In this document: positions 1 to 8,067 of the stretch, piece by piece
How positions within the stretch are numbered: the first letter of the stretch is position 1
How the letters are laid out: every line of letters begins with the position of its first letter
Assembly: GCA_943357915.1 (NCBI GenBank)
Contig: CALRGQ010000010.1
Span: forward strand, 1 to 34,881
Direction: 5' to 3'
DNA from: Candidatus Peribacteria bacterium
Lineage (GTDB): Bacteria; Patescibacteriota; Gracilibacteria; Peribacterales; Peribacteraceae
Length of the DNA stretch: 34,881 nt
Program-made: the position numbers and the translations under genes
The notes under the pieces: generated by a model
What the model was told of the DNA's origin: nothing
Databases searched by the model: none
The model's input: only the letters and a program-made list of their open reading frames with translations

Positions 1-194
1 GGATGTCATGAGTGTCCTTCTGTCAGTCTGTCTCACGACATGGTGGAGCAAACCCAAGAACTTCTACGCTGCGTACAGTGCAATTGTGCGAAAGTGGCAG
101 AATGCCTAATGCAGAGTCAGTGAGCAGTTACACACGATTCTATTTGCACCTTGAAAGCAGCCCCGTTCCCAAAACACATTCCCGCCAAATTTGC

Positions 195-200
195 TACTCT
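195..200 (+). promoter_or_regulatory. -10 like hexamer TACTCT, leaderless geometry
   Basis: The last base of TACTCT lies 7 nt before the A of ATG 207, so transcription would start on the start codon. No clear -35 was seen. Confidence 0.35.
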
Positions 201-206
201 AGACGC

Positions 207-1943
207 ATGATGGAAGCACTCTGCCAGAAATGTACATCGACGTTTATAATCGATGATGCCGATCGGGAGTTTTACAAAAGCATGGACGTTCCAGAACCAA
301 CATTTTGTCCGCAATGTCGGCTGCAGAGACGGATGACCCATATCAATACTCGTAACCTCTATCCCCGCGCGCTTACGCCCGGCGCAACGCCCGTGATTTC
401 CATGTATTCCCAGGATAAGCAGTTGAATATCGTGAAAGACGAGGATTGGCATAACCCAAATCACTACGATTTTTTCAGCTTCGGAAAACCGTATGACTTC
501 GGACTGCCGTTCTTCTCGCAATTTCATGATCTCTGGCGAACCGTGCCGCTGCCGCATCTTCAACGCGCGTATTCATCTCTGGAAAACAGCGAATACTGCA
601 ATGCCGTCGCAGACCTCAAAAACTGCTATCTCATGATCAATGCTGACTTCAACGAGTCATGCTCGTACGGTTTTTCCGTCGAAGAATCCAAGTTCTGCAT
701 GGACTTTTCCTTCAGTAACAAATGCGAGCTCTGTTATGAAGTCGTGAATCTGCGTAACTGTTATCACTGCCTCTTCTCGGACAACTGCGAGAACTGCAAT
801 GGACTCATCTGGTGCCAAGATTGCATGGGATGCACGGATTGTTTCGGATGTATTGGACTTAGGCACAAGTCGTATCACCTGTTCAATCAGCCACTCACGA
901 AAGAAGAATATGAACGAGAGATACAGAAGAGAACGCTGAGCTCATGGACATCACAACAAGCAGTACGAGACGAATGTCAGAAATTTTTTCTCACGCAGCC
1001 TCGCAAATGCATGCACGGGAACAGTAATGAGTCCGTCGAGGGCGACTACATTTACGAATCGCGCGATGTGAAAGAATCATTCATGGTAAAAAAAGCGGAG
1101 CATTGCAAGTATGCACATTTCATCGATCATACGACGAACACAACGAACTACGGGTATGACTACACGATGTTCGGTGTGGGCGCGGATCACATCTATGAGT
1201 GCTCATGGTGCGGCCTCGGCGTCAATAATTTGAAATTCTGCGTCTGGAATTACGGTGCCGCTGACTTGGAGTATTGCACTGGCTGTCATTACTCGAAAAA
1301 TCTCTTCGGATGCATCGGGCTGCAACACAAGCAATACTGCATTCTGAACAAACAATACACTCAAGACGAATACGAGGAACTATTGCCGCAGATCAAGCAG
1401 CAGATGATGAGCATTCCCTACGTGGATGCACAAGAAATCGAGTACCGGTACGGGGAATTCTTCCCGAGCGAGCTCAGTCCGTTTGATTACAACCAAACAT
1501 TGGCTCGTGAATTTTGTCCGCTAACGAAAGAAGAAGCCATTGCACAGTCTTTTCGGTGGCACGAAACAAGAGAGCGACCACCGTTGGACTCCGTTCATCC
1601 AGATGACCTTCCGGACGATGTCTCCGATGTCAAAGACGAGTACCTAAGCAAACCGATCCTGTGTAAGGCCTACGAGGATGATCCCATGAAAGCGCTGCAA
1701 CATCATTGTACGCAATACTTCAAAATCATTCCGCAGGAACTGGAGTTCTACCGGAGCAAAGGCTTGGCACTGCCTCGATACTGCCATAACACTCGTCATT
1801 TTCATCGTTTACAACACATCAATCCTTTCCGCTTATGGAGTCGGGTGTGCGATAAATGCGGCAAAGACATTCGGACAACTTATGCCCCAGACAGTCGTGA
1901 AATCGTGTACTGCGAGGAGTGTTATATGAAAGAGGTATACTGA
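207..1943 (+). CDS. Cys-rich zinc-ribbon protein, copy 1
   Basis: The function is unknown; this is one of five related genes in the window. The N-terminus has a treble-clef-like zinc ribbon (CQKC near residue 5, CPQC about 30 residues later, then RLQRR). The middle is a Cys-rich ladder with many CxxC and NC steps, ending in the cap FGCIGLRHKSY...TKEEYE. A second, shorter ladder ends in the same type of cap (FGCIGLQHKQYCILNKQYT). After that come a GEFFPSELSPFDYN segment and a C-terminal zinc ribbon (CDKC...CEEC) ending in EVY. No signal peptide or membrane segment is visible. I chose ATG 207 because it places the first CxxC at the same depth as in the paralogues and because TACTCT at 195-200 sits exactly at -12/-7 of it. 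The reading frame is open back to base 12, but that part resembles none of the paralogues. Confidence 0.8.
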   Translation: MMEALCQKCTSTFIIDDADREFYKSMDVPEPTFCPQCRLQRRMTHINTRNLYPRALTPGATPVISMYSQDKQLNIVKDEDWHNPNHYDFFSFGKPYDFGLPFFSQFHDLWRTVPLPHLQRAYSSLENSEYCNAVADLKNCYLMINADFNESCSYGFSVEESKFCMDFSFSNKCELCYEVVNLRNCYHCLFSDNCENCNGLIWCQDCMGCTDCFGCIGLRHKSYHLFNQPLTKEEYEREIQKRTLSSWTSQQAVRDECQKFFLTQPRKCMHGNSNESVEGDYIYESRDVKESFMVKKAEHCKYAHFIDHTTNTTNYGYDYTMFGVGADHIYECSWCGLGVNNLKFCVWNYGAADLEYCTGCHYSKNLFGCIGLQHKQYCILNKQYTQDEYEELLPQIKQQMMSIPYVDAQEIEYRYGEFFPSELSPFDYNQTLAREFCPLTKEEAIAQSFRWHETRERPPLDSVHPDDLPDDVSDVKDEYLSKPILCKAYEDDPMKALQHHCTQYFKIIPQELEFYRSKGLALPRYCHNTRHFHRLQHINPFRLWSRVCDKCGKDIRTTYAPDSREIVYCEECYMKEVY

Positions 1944-1991
1944 ACACGGACAGAAGCTCCTATAACTACGCATCACGTACAGCACTACAAT

Positions 1992-2819
1992 ATGTCTTTC
2001 GGCCTCGTCCTCTCCGGCGGTTCTGCGTACGGTCTTGCTAACGCAGGAGTCTTAGATGTCTTTGAGAAACATCAAGTACAACCAGACGTTATTGCCGGAA
2101 GCAGTATGGGAGCCATTATCGCAGCACTGTACGCGGTAGGACACGATGCGAAAACTATCTGCTCTCTTGCAGAAGAACTCTCGCCACTATCACTTGTGGG
2201 CGTTTCCAAAACTCCACTCAAGGGAGGCTTCCATGGTGGCATGCTGCGTCAGAAACTTGAGGAACATCTAGCGCCTCTCATTGGAGATACGACTATCGGC
2301 GAGACAAAAATTCCGTTCGTCTGTGTAGCGGGAAGAGTGAAGAAACCTATCGCATGGTCGAAGGCACTGTCCTCACAGTTTCTCCCACATATCTTCGATA
2401 CTATCGAGCCGTACATCTTCCCCAAAGAAACGCGCATTCTGGATGCTCTGGCAGCCTCGTCCGCTCTACCTGTCATCTTCTCGCCTATCGTCATCAATGG
2501 CGAGAGCTTTGTCGATCTGTGTTCTTTCGGTGCTGTGCCCTCACGGTCACTTCGTTCTTCCTACCACGTCGACGTCATCATCGGCACAAAGACAACGCCA
2601 GTCTTCAGGCGTATCAAGCCGTTCCTTCCTGCAGGACTCAAAGCATTTATCCAAGGAGCCGAAGAAAGCCTCGGTAAGAGCCTCGCAGCGTGCGATCTCG
2701 TCATAGAACCTAAACTCATAGGATCACTCTTCGACTTTCACAAAAGCAACGTATTGATTGAAGCAGGAAGGCAAGTAACGGAAGACATGTGGCCAGAGAT
2801 CGAAAAACTTCTTCAGTAA
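1992..2819 (+). CDS. Patatin-like phospholipase (RssA/YchK type)
   Basis: Predicted acyl hydrolase of the patatin family, which uses a Ser-Asp dyad on lipid esters. The oxyanion-hole segment is LSGGSAYG (residues 7-14). The nucleophile elbow is GSSMG (36-40, Ser38). The segment ALAASSALPVIFSP precedes the second catalytic residue, Asp175. The usual DGG/DGA at that Asp is here DLCSFGAVP, which is atypical, although the Asp and the following Pro are kept. The length of 275 aa fits the short bacterial RssA/YchK-like patatins. There is no signal peptide, so it is probably cytosolic. It starts 48 bp after the Cys-rich gene. A TATAAC hexamer at 1961-1966 could promote it. It converges with the SRPBCC gene, leaving 35 bp between them. 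Confidence 0.85.
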   Translation: MSFGLVLSGGSAYGLANAGVLDVFEKHQVQPDVIAGSSMGAIIAALYAVGHDAKTICSLAEELSPLSLVGVSKTPLKGGFHGGMLRQKLEEHLAPLIGDTTIGETKIPFVCVAGRVKKPIAWSKALSSQFLPHIFDTIEPYIFPKETRILDALAASSALPVIFSPIVINGESFVDLCSFGAVPSRSLRSSYHVDVIIGTKTTPVFRRIKPFLPAGLKAFIQGAEESLGKSLAACDLVIEPKLIGSLFDFHKSNVLIEAGRQVTEDMWPEIEKLLQ

Positions 2820-2837
2820 CGTTCTCACTTCCTAAAC

Positions 2838-2852
2838 GTCTGAGATACAGAC
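2838..2852. terminator. Weak hairpin between convergent genes
   Basis: GTCTG (2838-2842) pairs with CAGAC (2848-2852) in the 35-bp gap between two convergent genes. The stem is short and there is no clear T-tract, so this is only a candidate bidirectional terminator. Confidence 0.25.
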
Positions 2853-2854
2853 CC

Positions 2855-3382
2855 CTATTTGGCCTCCGCGGCAGCCTTGATGCCAGCAAGACCTTCATCA
2901 AAATTTTCGCTCATCATCTTGTCCATATTCATGAAGAGACTGGATGCCTTGCCCATAAATGCGTTTTTTCCAAACATGCTCTGGGTCACGTCTGTTTGAC
3001 CATTCTGTTCTTTAAACGTGAATTCGATCGTATTCGTAGCCTTCATAGGCTTCAAGAAACTAACCGTGATTCTGATCAATTCATTCGGCACACTCTCTGT
3101 GATAATCATACGGCCTTCACCAACCTTTGCATTGCCCACCCAATGATACGTTGCACCGACGCCCTCAGGAGCGCCGCCATATGTTTTCTTAGTCGTGGGA
3201 TCCAGCTTCTCCCATGGTGACCACTCTACCCATTTATGAAAATCATTCACCTGGGCGAAGGAAGCAGACGCCGGAGCAGCAACCGTGATCGTACGAGAAT
3301 ATCGGAAATCAGTTGGCTGGATTGCGATCACGATCAAAAGAACGATGATGACCACCAGGGTGATGCGAAGAGCTTTAGACAT
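2855..3382 (-). CDS. SRPBCC-fold protein with N-terminal membrane anchor
   Basis: A 175-aa protein of the START/SRPBCC (polyketide cyclase/dehydrase-like) superfamily, which forms a deep hydrophobic ligand cavity. Residues 6-22 form one hydrophobic helix, probably a membrane anchor or uncleaved signal. The domain shows the usual opening (RTITVAAPASASFAQVND), the WVEWSPWEKLDP segment, and alternating strands ending in a long C-terminal helix (SLFMNMDKMMSENFDEGLAGIKA). The ligand cannot be inferred. It is transcribed towards the patatin gene. The 250 bp upstream (3383-3632) hold no gene. Confidence 0.75.
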   Translation of the reverse strand: MSKALRITLVVIIVLLIVIAIQPTDFRYSRTITVAAPASASFAQVNDFHKWVEWSPWEKLDPTTKKTYGGAPEGVGATYHWVGNAKVGEGRMIITESVPNELIRITVSFLKPMKATNTIEFTFKEQNGQTDVTQSMFGKNAFMGKASSLFMNMDKMMSENFDEGLAGIKAAAEAK

Positions 3383-3632
3383 ATGAGAGAGAAGTGCGAA
3401 TGAAGAGCTATAAAGATCGTCCTCATTGTGACAGAAGCTCTAGCTATTCTGCCACTGCTTGATGTCGTGATTCTTGGATGGAGGACAATGCAACATTCGT
3501 GATCACAGCATCCAGCACGACCATAAACTGCAACTAAACCAAAAATGATCCAGGAGATTTGGTATGCATCTGCAGGATTAGTTAAGAACTAAATCATTCT
3601 ACAAATTTCGAGCGAGAAAACAAGCGTGAAAC
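3383..3632. other. Intergenic region without a gene
   Basis: No coding frame is supported here. The only structure seen is an inverted repeat TTAGTT-AAG-AACTAA at 3578-3592, downstream of the glycosyltransferase gene. It lacks a T-tract and is at best a weak terminator. Confidence 0.4.
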
Positions 3633-5198
3633 CTACTTGATCTTGTACACCAAGAGCAACGTCGACTTCATTCTCTGAATCGAAAACACCGGATCTTTGA
3701 GCTCGCGATAGGCCTTGGCTTCGGTATAGCGCGTAAAGAACATGACGTAGTCAGACTCAGCGCTACATTCAAACACAAAGTCATCACGCCATGCATACCA
3801 CGTTACGAGGATTCCGGCGGTCGGAACGCAGATCACCGGATCAGGACCAGCGTTCTCGGCCAGCCAATCCATCCCCTGCTTGTATGACCCGCCCCAGTAT
3901 TCGATCTGAAACGACTCATCCAGATCCTGCTTATACGCTAGTTGCAAAATTTCACTGCGATACGAACCTTCAAATGGATGCAGTGTCAGGACTTGTGACA
4001 CAAGCGACATGAAAACCAATCCGAGAAAAATTATTCCTGCGAAACGATTCTTTGAACGCTTTGTCAGAAATGTCAGAAGTTGTTGAAGCCCGATAGCCGA
4101 CAACACTGCAACTGCAGGTAGGATGAAGAAAAACTGTCGCATTCCATCATAACGAACGAGTCCCGGCTTCATGCTGAAAAGCAGTGGGAAGAATATCCAG
4201 AGCAATAGAAACACGTACTCAGTAGACTTTTCAGTCCACGACAGTCTGCGCACGATCACAATAATTCCGACGATAAATGCTATCAGAGCAAGAAGCGGCA
4301 TCGCCATCACAAACTCGAACGGGATATAGTACAAAGGCAAACCAACGCCAGAATATTCGGATCCCATAAACAGAACTTGGCCTGGCCAAAAATCAGCGCC
4401 GAGGAAAAAGAGAATCGAGCGCGGAATCAGAGATACGTCACCCCATGCACTGGGCCAAAAGAGATACATAGCGCCAATGCACGCAATAACCGCACCTATA
4501 AGAACCGGCAACTCTCGGCGTAGAACGGCAGACAGAGAGTGTCCTCGCATCCGGACAAAAACCCATACGAGATATGTGAGACCGAACACCGGCGCCATGA
4601 GAAGCGCATTAATTTTGATTGCCGCAGAAAACCCGAAACAACACGCAGAAAGAATAAGAAGTTTTCTGGAATCTTGTCGAAGGGCAGAGACAAAAATGAC
4701 TGCCGTTAGAAGTATGGCGGTCATCAGCGGAATATCTTTAGGATTATAGTGCGCATGTGCGATGAAAGACGGAAACAGCACGACAAAGCTTGCAGTAAAA
4801 AAACCAGTCCGTCTGCCACCGATCATCTGGCCAAGCATATAACTCAAAAGAACCGCAACCGCTGAGACAAGAACAGTGAGGATGTGATTTGCCTGAACAA
4901 AGGTCAGCCAGCCGTGAGTATAAAAAAGTTCGGAGATAACATAGTTGATATAAAAATAGATCGGTCCGTAGTTGATACCGTGTCCGGGCATGAGCTCTAA
5001 AAGATGTCGGTCGCCAGTTTTCCAGAACATCGCAAAAATTTTGCCCCAGTTACGGTGCAGTGGCTCATCCCAGCTGACGCCGTACTGAGAAAGCTGCGTG
5101 AGCTGAATCAAAAGATAAACTCCAGCAAAGATCACCGAACCAGCCCATGTTTTCCAAGAACGCAGAACGTGCCGAAGGATCGCTGACATTCGTTGCAT
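3633..5198 (-). CDS. Membrane glycosyltransferase, GT39/ArnT-like (PMT superfamily)
   Basis: A 521-aa polytopic membrane protein with about eleven hydrophobic helices and a soluble C-terminal part. The features match the PMT/ArnT (GT-C) fold: an acidic site in the first extracytoplasmic loop (GVSWDEPLHRNW, with the WDE motif), a conserved HAHYNPKDIPL segment in a later loop, and a final membrane segment preceded by RYDGMRQFFFILP. These enzymes move a sugar from a polyprenyl-phosphate donor to a protein or lipid. The acceptor is unknown. ATG 5198 is preferred over the upstream 5225 frame because TAGCAT (minus strand, 5212-5207) sits 8 nt upstream. It lies 31 bp behind trpS on the same strand and may be cotranscribed. 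Confidence 0.8.
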   Translation of the reverse strand: MQRMSAILRHVLRSWKTWAGSVIFAGVYLLIQLTQLSQYGVSWDEPLHRNWGKIFAMFWKTGDRHLLELMPGHGINYGPIYFYINYVISELFYTHGWLTFVQANHILTVLVSAVAVLLSYMLGQMIGGRRTGFFTASFVVLFPSFIAHAHYNPKDIPLMTAILLTAVIFVSALRQDSRKLLILSACCFGFSAAIKINALLMAPVFGLTYLVWVFVRMRGHSLSAVLRRELPVLIGAVIACIGAMYLFWPSAWGDVSLIPRSILFFLGADFWPGQVLFMGSEYSGVGLPLYYIPFEFVMAMPLLALIAFIVGIIVIVRRLSWTEKSTEYVFLLLWIFFPLLFSMKPGLVRYDGMRQFFFILPAVAVLSAIGLQQLLTFLTKRSKNRFAGIIFLGLVFMSLVSQVLTLHPFEGSYRSEILQLAYKQDLDESFQIEYWGGSYKQGMDWLAENAGPDPVICVPTAGILVTWYAWRDDFVFECSAESDYVMFFTRYTEAKAYRELKDPVFSIQRMKSTLLLVYKIK

Positions 5199-5229
5199 TG
5201 TTGAGCATGCTAACACAGAACACACTTAT

Positions 5230-6195
5230 TTAGCGCAATCCGACGGCTTTTCTCACTTTCGCCATCGTCGCCTTCGCAACGACGCTAGCTTTCTTGGTGC
5301 CTTCATCGATAACACTCTGGATATCCTGAGGCTTCTTCTGGAGTTCCTCACGCTTTTGTCGCATCGGTCCGAAAGTATCCATATACGCAGTAAACAGTAG
5401 TTTTTTCGCATCACCGTACCCAAGTCCCCCAGCCTTGTACTTGGCGGCAAGCTCTTCTGTTTCGGTCTTCGAGAGAAAAAGCTTGTGAATGTTAAACACA
5501 CTACAGCTCTCGGGATCCTTTGGTTCTGCTACACCTTTAGAATCAGTGACGATGCCCATGATCGCCTTCTGGATCTCTTTTTCGGAACCAAAGAGCGGAA
5601 TTGTATTGCCATAACTCTTGCTCATTTTCTGTCCGTCCGTACCAGGAACAACTGCTACATCTTCTTTGATGACACCTTCCGGAACAACCAAAACATCGTC
5701 GTATGCGTTATTAAATTTTACGATGATATCCCGCGTGATTTCCAGATGTTGCTGCTGATCCTTACCAACAGGAACTTTATCGATGTCATAGAGAACGATG
5801 TCGGCTGCCTGCAGCACAGGGTAATTGAACAAACCCGCAGAAGCGGCAATCCCCTTTTCCACTTTTTCTTTAAAGCTCACCGCCCGTTCCAGTAAACCCA
5901 TCGGCGTCATCGTCGAGAGCATCCACATGAGCTCAGTGTGTTCAGGAATATCTGACTGACGGAACAGAATTGTCTTGGCAGGATCAAATCCACACGCAAG
6001 CAGATCAAGCATCATATCCTCGATACTTGACCGAAGCAGTGCCGGATCACGCATCGTCGTCAGTGCGTGCAAATCCGCAATCATGATCATTCCAACATCG
6101 GCTTTCTTGTGCCATTCGATATTCGGACGCACGTATCCGAAGTAATTTCCCAAATGCAATTTGCCGGATGGCTGAATACCTGAAAGAGTTCGCAT
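5230..6195 (-). CDS. trpS: Tryptophanyl-tRNA synthetase
   Basis: A class I aminoacyl-tRNA synthetase that charges tRNA-Trp in the cytosol. The HIGH-equivalent is PSGKLHLGN (residues 9-17) and the KMSKS loop is intact at residues 190-194 (QKMSKSYGN). The segments ADLHALTT, LQAADIVLYD and VPVGKDQQQHLEITRDI form the Trp and adenylate pocket of bacterial TrpS. The length of 321 aa is normal for bacterial TrpS. The start is supported by TATGCT on the minus strand (6209-6204), 8 nt before ATG, implying a 2-nt leader; no Shine-Dalgarno is present. A glycosyltransferase gene follows it. Confidence 0.97.
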   Translation of the reverse strand: MRTLSGIQPSGKLHLGNYFGYVRPNIEWHKKADVGMIMIADLHALTTMRDPALLRSSIEDMMLDLLACGFDPAKTILFRQSDIPEHTELMWMLSTMTPMGLLERAVSFKEKVEKGIAASAGLFNYPVLQAADIVLYDIDKVPVGKDQQQHLEITRDIIVKFNNAYDDVLVVPEGVIKEDVAVVPGTDGQKMSKSYGNTIPLFGSEKEIQKAIMGIVTDSKGVAEPKDPESCSVFNIHKLFLSKTETEELAAKYKAGGLGYGDAKKLLFTAYMDTFGPMRQKREELQKKPQDIQSVIDEGTKKASVVAKATMAKVRKAVGLR

Positions 6196-6203
6196 ACGAA
6201 TAA

Positions 6204-6209
6204 AGCATA
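6204..6209 (-). promoter_or_regulatory. -10 hexamer TATGCT of trpS, near-leaderless
   Basis: Read on the minus strand, TATGCT is followed by 8 nt and then the trpS ATG. Normal -10 to +1 spacing gives a 2-nt leader. Confidence 0.4.
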
Positions 6210-6246
6210 GCGCGTCTCCGGAATCAGCGCGATATCGAAACTTGGA

Positions 6247-6906
6247 TTACCGATTATCCTTAAGTTTTTTCAGAACTGCCACAAACGTATGCGGCATCGG
6301 AGACTCGATCACGATTTGTTTACCGGTATCCGGATGTGGAAACTCAGCCTTGGATGCATGCAAGAAAAACCGTTTCATTTTGAGGAACCGTCCGAATGTT
6401 TTGTTCGGCTTATCGTCACCGTACAAATCATCCAAAATCAACGGATTACCGATCATCGACAGATGCCGACGGATCTGATGTTTTTGGCCACGTTCAAAAT
6501 TTACTTCCACCAGCGAGCAACCACGAAACCGTTCAATTACACGATACTTGGTGAGCGCAGACACGTTACCGGTACCACTCCGAGCCGGTAGCGGAATATC
6601 TACTTCACCCTGATCCCGATTCGGCGACCCTGCAACAATCGCAACGTATGTCTTCTTCCATCCGGCAAAAGTCGAGTCCACGATCGTCCGTAACGTTTTC
6701 TTGTTTTTCGCAAATACGACGACGCCTGACGTCTCGTAATCCAGCCGATGAATAGGCGCCAAACTCGGATAGTCTTTGCGTAAAAAATCCAAGAGCGGCA
6801 ACTTCTGAATTTTACCTCTGCCTTTGACGACAAGCTCACCACTGAGTTTGGTCACCGCAAGCAGCCACTGGTCTTCATATAAAATGCGTTCTTTGGCGAT
6901 GGGCAT
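6247..6906 (-). CDS. RluA-family RNA pseudouridine synthase
   Basis: Isomerises uridine to pseudouridine in rRNA or tRNA. The family signature HRLDYETSG (residues 53-61) contains the catalytic Asp56. Further family segments are YVAIVAG, the ERGQKHQIRRHLSMIGNPLILDDLYGD block and FLHASKAEFPHP near the C-terminus. The 219 aa lack the N-terminal S4 domain of RluC/RluD, so it resembles the RluA/TruC subgroup; the target site cannot be read from the sequence. It is divergent from the deacetylase gene with only 30 bp between the two ATGs, and the minus-strand hexamer TACACT (6921-6916) implies a 3-nt leader. Confidence 0.92.
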   Translation of the reverse strand: MPIAKERILYEDQWLLAVTKLSGELVVKGRGKIQKLPLLDFLRKDYPSLAPIHRLDYETSGVVVFAKNKKTLRTIVDSTFAGWKKTYVAIVAGSPNRDQGEVDIPLPARSGTGNVSALTKYRVIERFRGCSLVEVNFERGQKHQIRRHLSMIGNPLILDDLYGDDKPNKTFGRFLKMKRFFLHASKAEFPHPDTGKQIVIESPMPHTFVAVLKKLKDNR

Positions 6907-6915
6907 AACTCACGC

Positions 6916-6930
6916 AGTGTAGACTATTAT
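6916..6930. promoter_or_regulatory. Back-to-back -10 hexamers for two divergent genes
   Basis: TATTAT (6925-6930, plus) lies at exactly -12/-7 of ATG 6937. TACACT (minus, 6921-6916) lies 9 nt before the ATG ending at 6906. The 30-bp gap leaves no room for 5' leaders, so the -35 region of each gene would fall inside the other gene. Confidence 0.5.
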
Positions 6931-6936
6931 GGCTCT

Positions 6937-7773
6937 ATGCGCCGACTCATCCTCAATGCAGACGACCTCGGGATCAACGAACAACGTAGCCACGGCATTT
7001 CCATGTGCCATGAACAGGGCATCCTGACCTCAGCAAGCTTGATTCCAAATTATTCAAACAGCCAGAAAGCCGGACGCAATGCCCGTGAGCGGGATCTATC
7101 AACCGGACTTCACCTGAACATTACCACCGGTTCGCCACTCAGTCGGAACTCAGATATTCATACGCTCCTCACGACTGACGGGTACTTTCTAGGACGAGAC
7201 GGACTTGAGCGTGTACTGCAGGAGAAACAAGTGGATCTTGTGCAGATAGAACGTGAACTCAGAACGCAAATCGAGTGGTTTTTGGATATCTGCGGCCAGC
7301 CCACGCATGTGGACAGTCACCATCATATGCACGTTCATCCCGCTATCGCGCCGATCGTCATCTCACTTCTGGACCGCTACGCGATCTCGTTTATTCGTAT
7401 CCCCAGCGAACCTCCACTCCCCTTCGGGTACGAAATCGAACCTGTCCAATCAGCATTCATTAAACATCTTTCCGAGCGTGCAGAATCTGCAAGAAAACTT
7501 TTCAAAGCCCAAGGCATCGGCACGACTGATAACTTCCGTGGTCTTGCCTTCTCAGGACATGCATCCAAACGCAACTTCAGGCACATCATCGGCCGCCTGC
7601 CGGAAGGCACGACGGAACTGATGTTGCACCCCGGTAGCCCAAACCCACATGCAGAACCCTTCGACGCTGATCCGCAACGCCAGACCGAGATGAACGTGCT
7701 CTTGGATACTGATGTCCTCAAAGAACTTGCCGAACGGGAAATCACGCTGTGCTCGTGGGGGGATTTGTTCTAA
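6937..7773 (+). CDS. YdjC/ChbG-family carbohydrate deacetylase
   Basis: A predicted metal-dependent deacetylase of the YdjC/ChbG family (polysaccharide-deacetylase-like barrel), whose known members deacetylate N-acetylated oligosaccharides. Residues D9-D10 (NADDLG), H59 (TGLHLN) and the VDSHHHMHVHP cluster (D126 to H134) supply the catalytic Asp and metal-binding His residues. ELMLHPGSPN near the C-terminus is also family-typical. The length of 278 aa is normal. No signal peptide is seen. The start is fixed by TATTAT at -12/-7. The substrate is unknown; salvage of envelope amino sugars is possible. Confidence 0.9.
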   Translation: MRRLILNADDLGINEQRSHGISMCHEQGILTSASLIPNYSNSQKAGRNARERDLSTGLHLNITTGSPLSRNSDIHTLLTTDGYFLGRDGLERVLQEKQVDLVQIERELRTQIEWFLDICGQPTHVDSHHHMHVHPAIAPIVISLLDRYAISFIRIPSEPPLPFGYEIEPVQSAFIKHLSERAESARKLFKAQGIGTTDNFRGLAFSGHASKRNFRHIIGRLPEGTTELMLHPGSPNPHAEPFDADPQRQTEMNVLLDTDVLKELAEREITLCSWGDLF

Positions 7774-7967
7774 TCAATATACAAAAATATTGCTTGCCGC
7801 ACATGGGTCCTCACCGTATCGTGATGCCGCTTTCCGGACGATTGCTCCCACCTACGCCTTCGGGCTTCGGCGGGCAGGCAGCTGGTTCTTTACTACCTCG
7901 TGAGATTTCCGGACGATTATCCCGCGCCTGCGGGATGGTTAGTGCCTAATGTATCTTTCCTATCGTT
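7774..7967. repeat. Repeat-bearing spacer upstream of tRNA-Val
   Basis: The spacer holds a GC-rich imperfect palindrome (about 7851-7876) with arms CGCC and GGCG around a TTCGGGCTTC core, of a type often dispersed between genes. The 13-mer TTTCCGGACGATT occurs twice (7831-7843 and 7906-7918). The octamer GGACGATT recurs a third time as the first 8 nt of the tRNA (7968-7975). No protein gene is supported. Confidence 0.5.
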
Positions 7968-8044
7968 GGACGATTAGCTCAGCTGGTTAGAGCGTGCGAT
8001 TCACATTCGCAAGGTCCTCGGTTCGATCCCGAGATCGTCCACCA
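7968..8044 (+). tRNA. tRNA-Val (anticodon CAC), CCA encoded
   Basis: A full cloverleaf can be drawn. The 7-bp acceptor GGACGAT pairs with ATCGTCC. The D-stem is GCTC/GAGC with loop AGCTGGTTA. The anticodon stem TGCGA/TCGCA carries the loop TTCACAT, which gives anticodon CAC (valine, codon GUG). The T-stem is CTCGG/CCGAG with the loop TTCGATC. The discriminator base is A at 8041, and CCA is encoded at 8042-8044. Confidence 0.97.
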
Positions 8045-8067
8045 GAAAACTCAATTCGGATCCCGAA

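Noticed and set aside
12-206. N-terminal extension of Cys-rich copy 1
   Set aside because: The open frame is continuous, but its sequence has no counterpart in the paralogues and a -10 like hexamer fits ATG 207.
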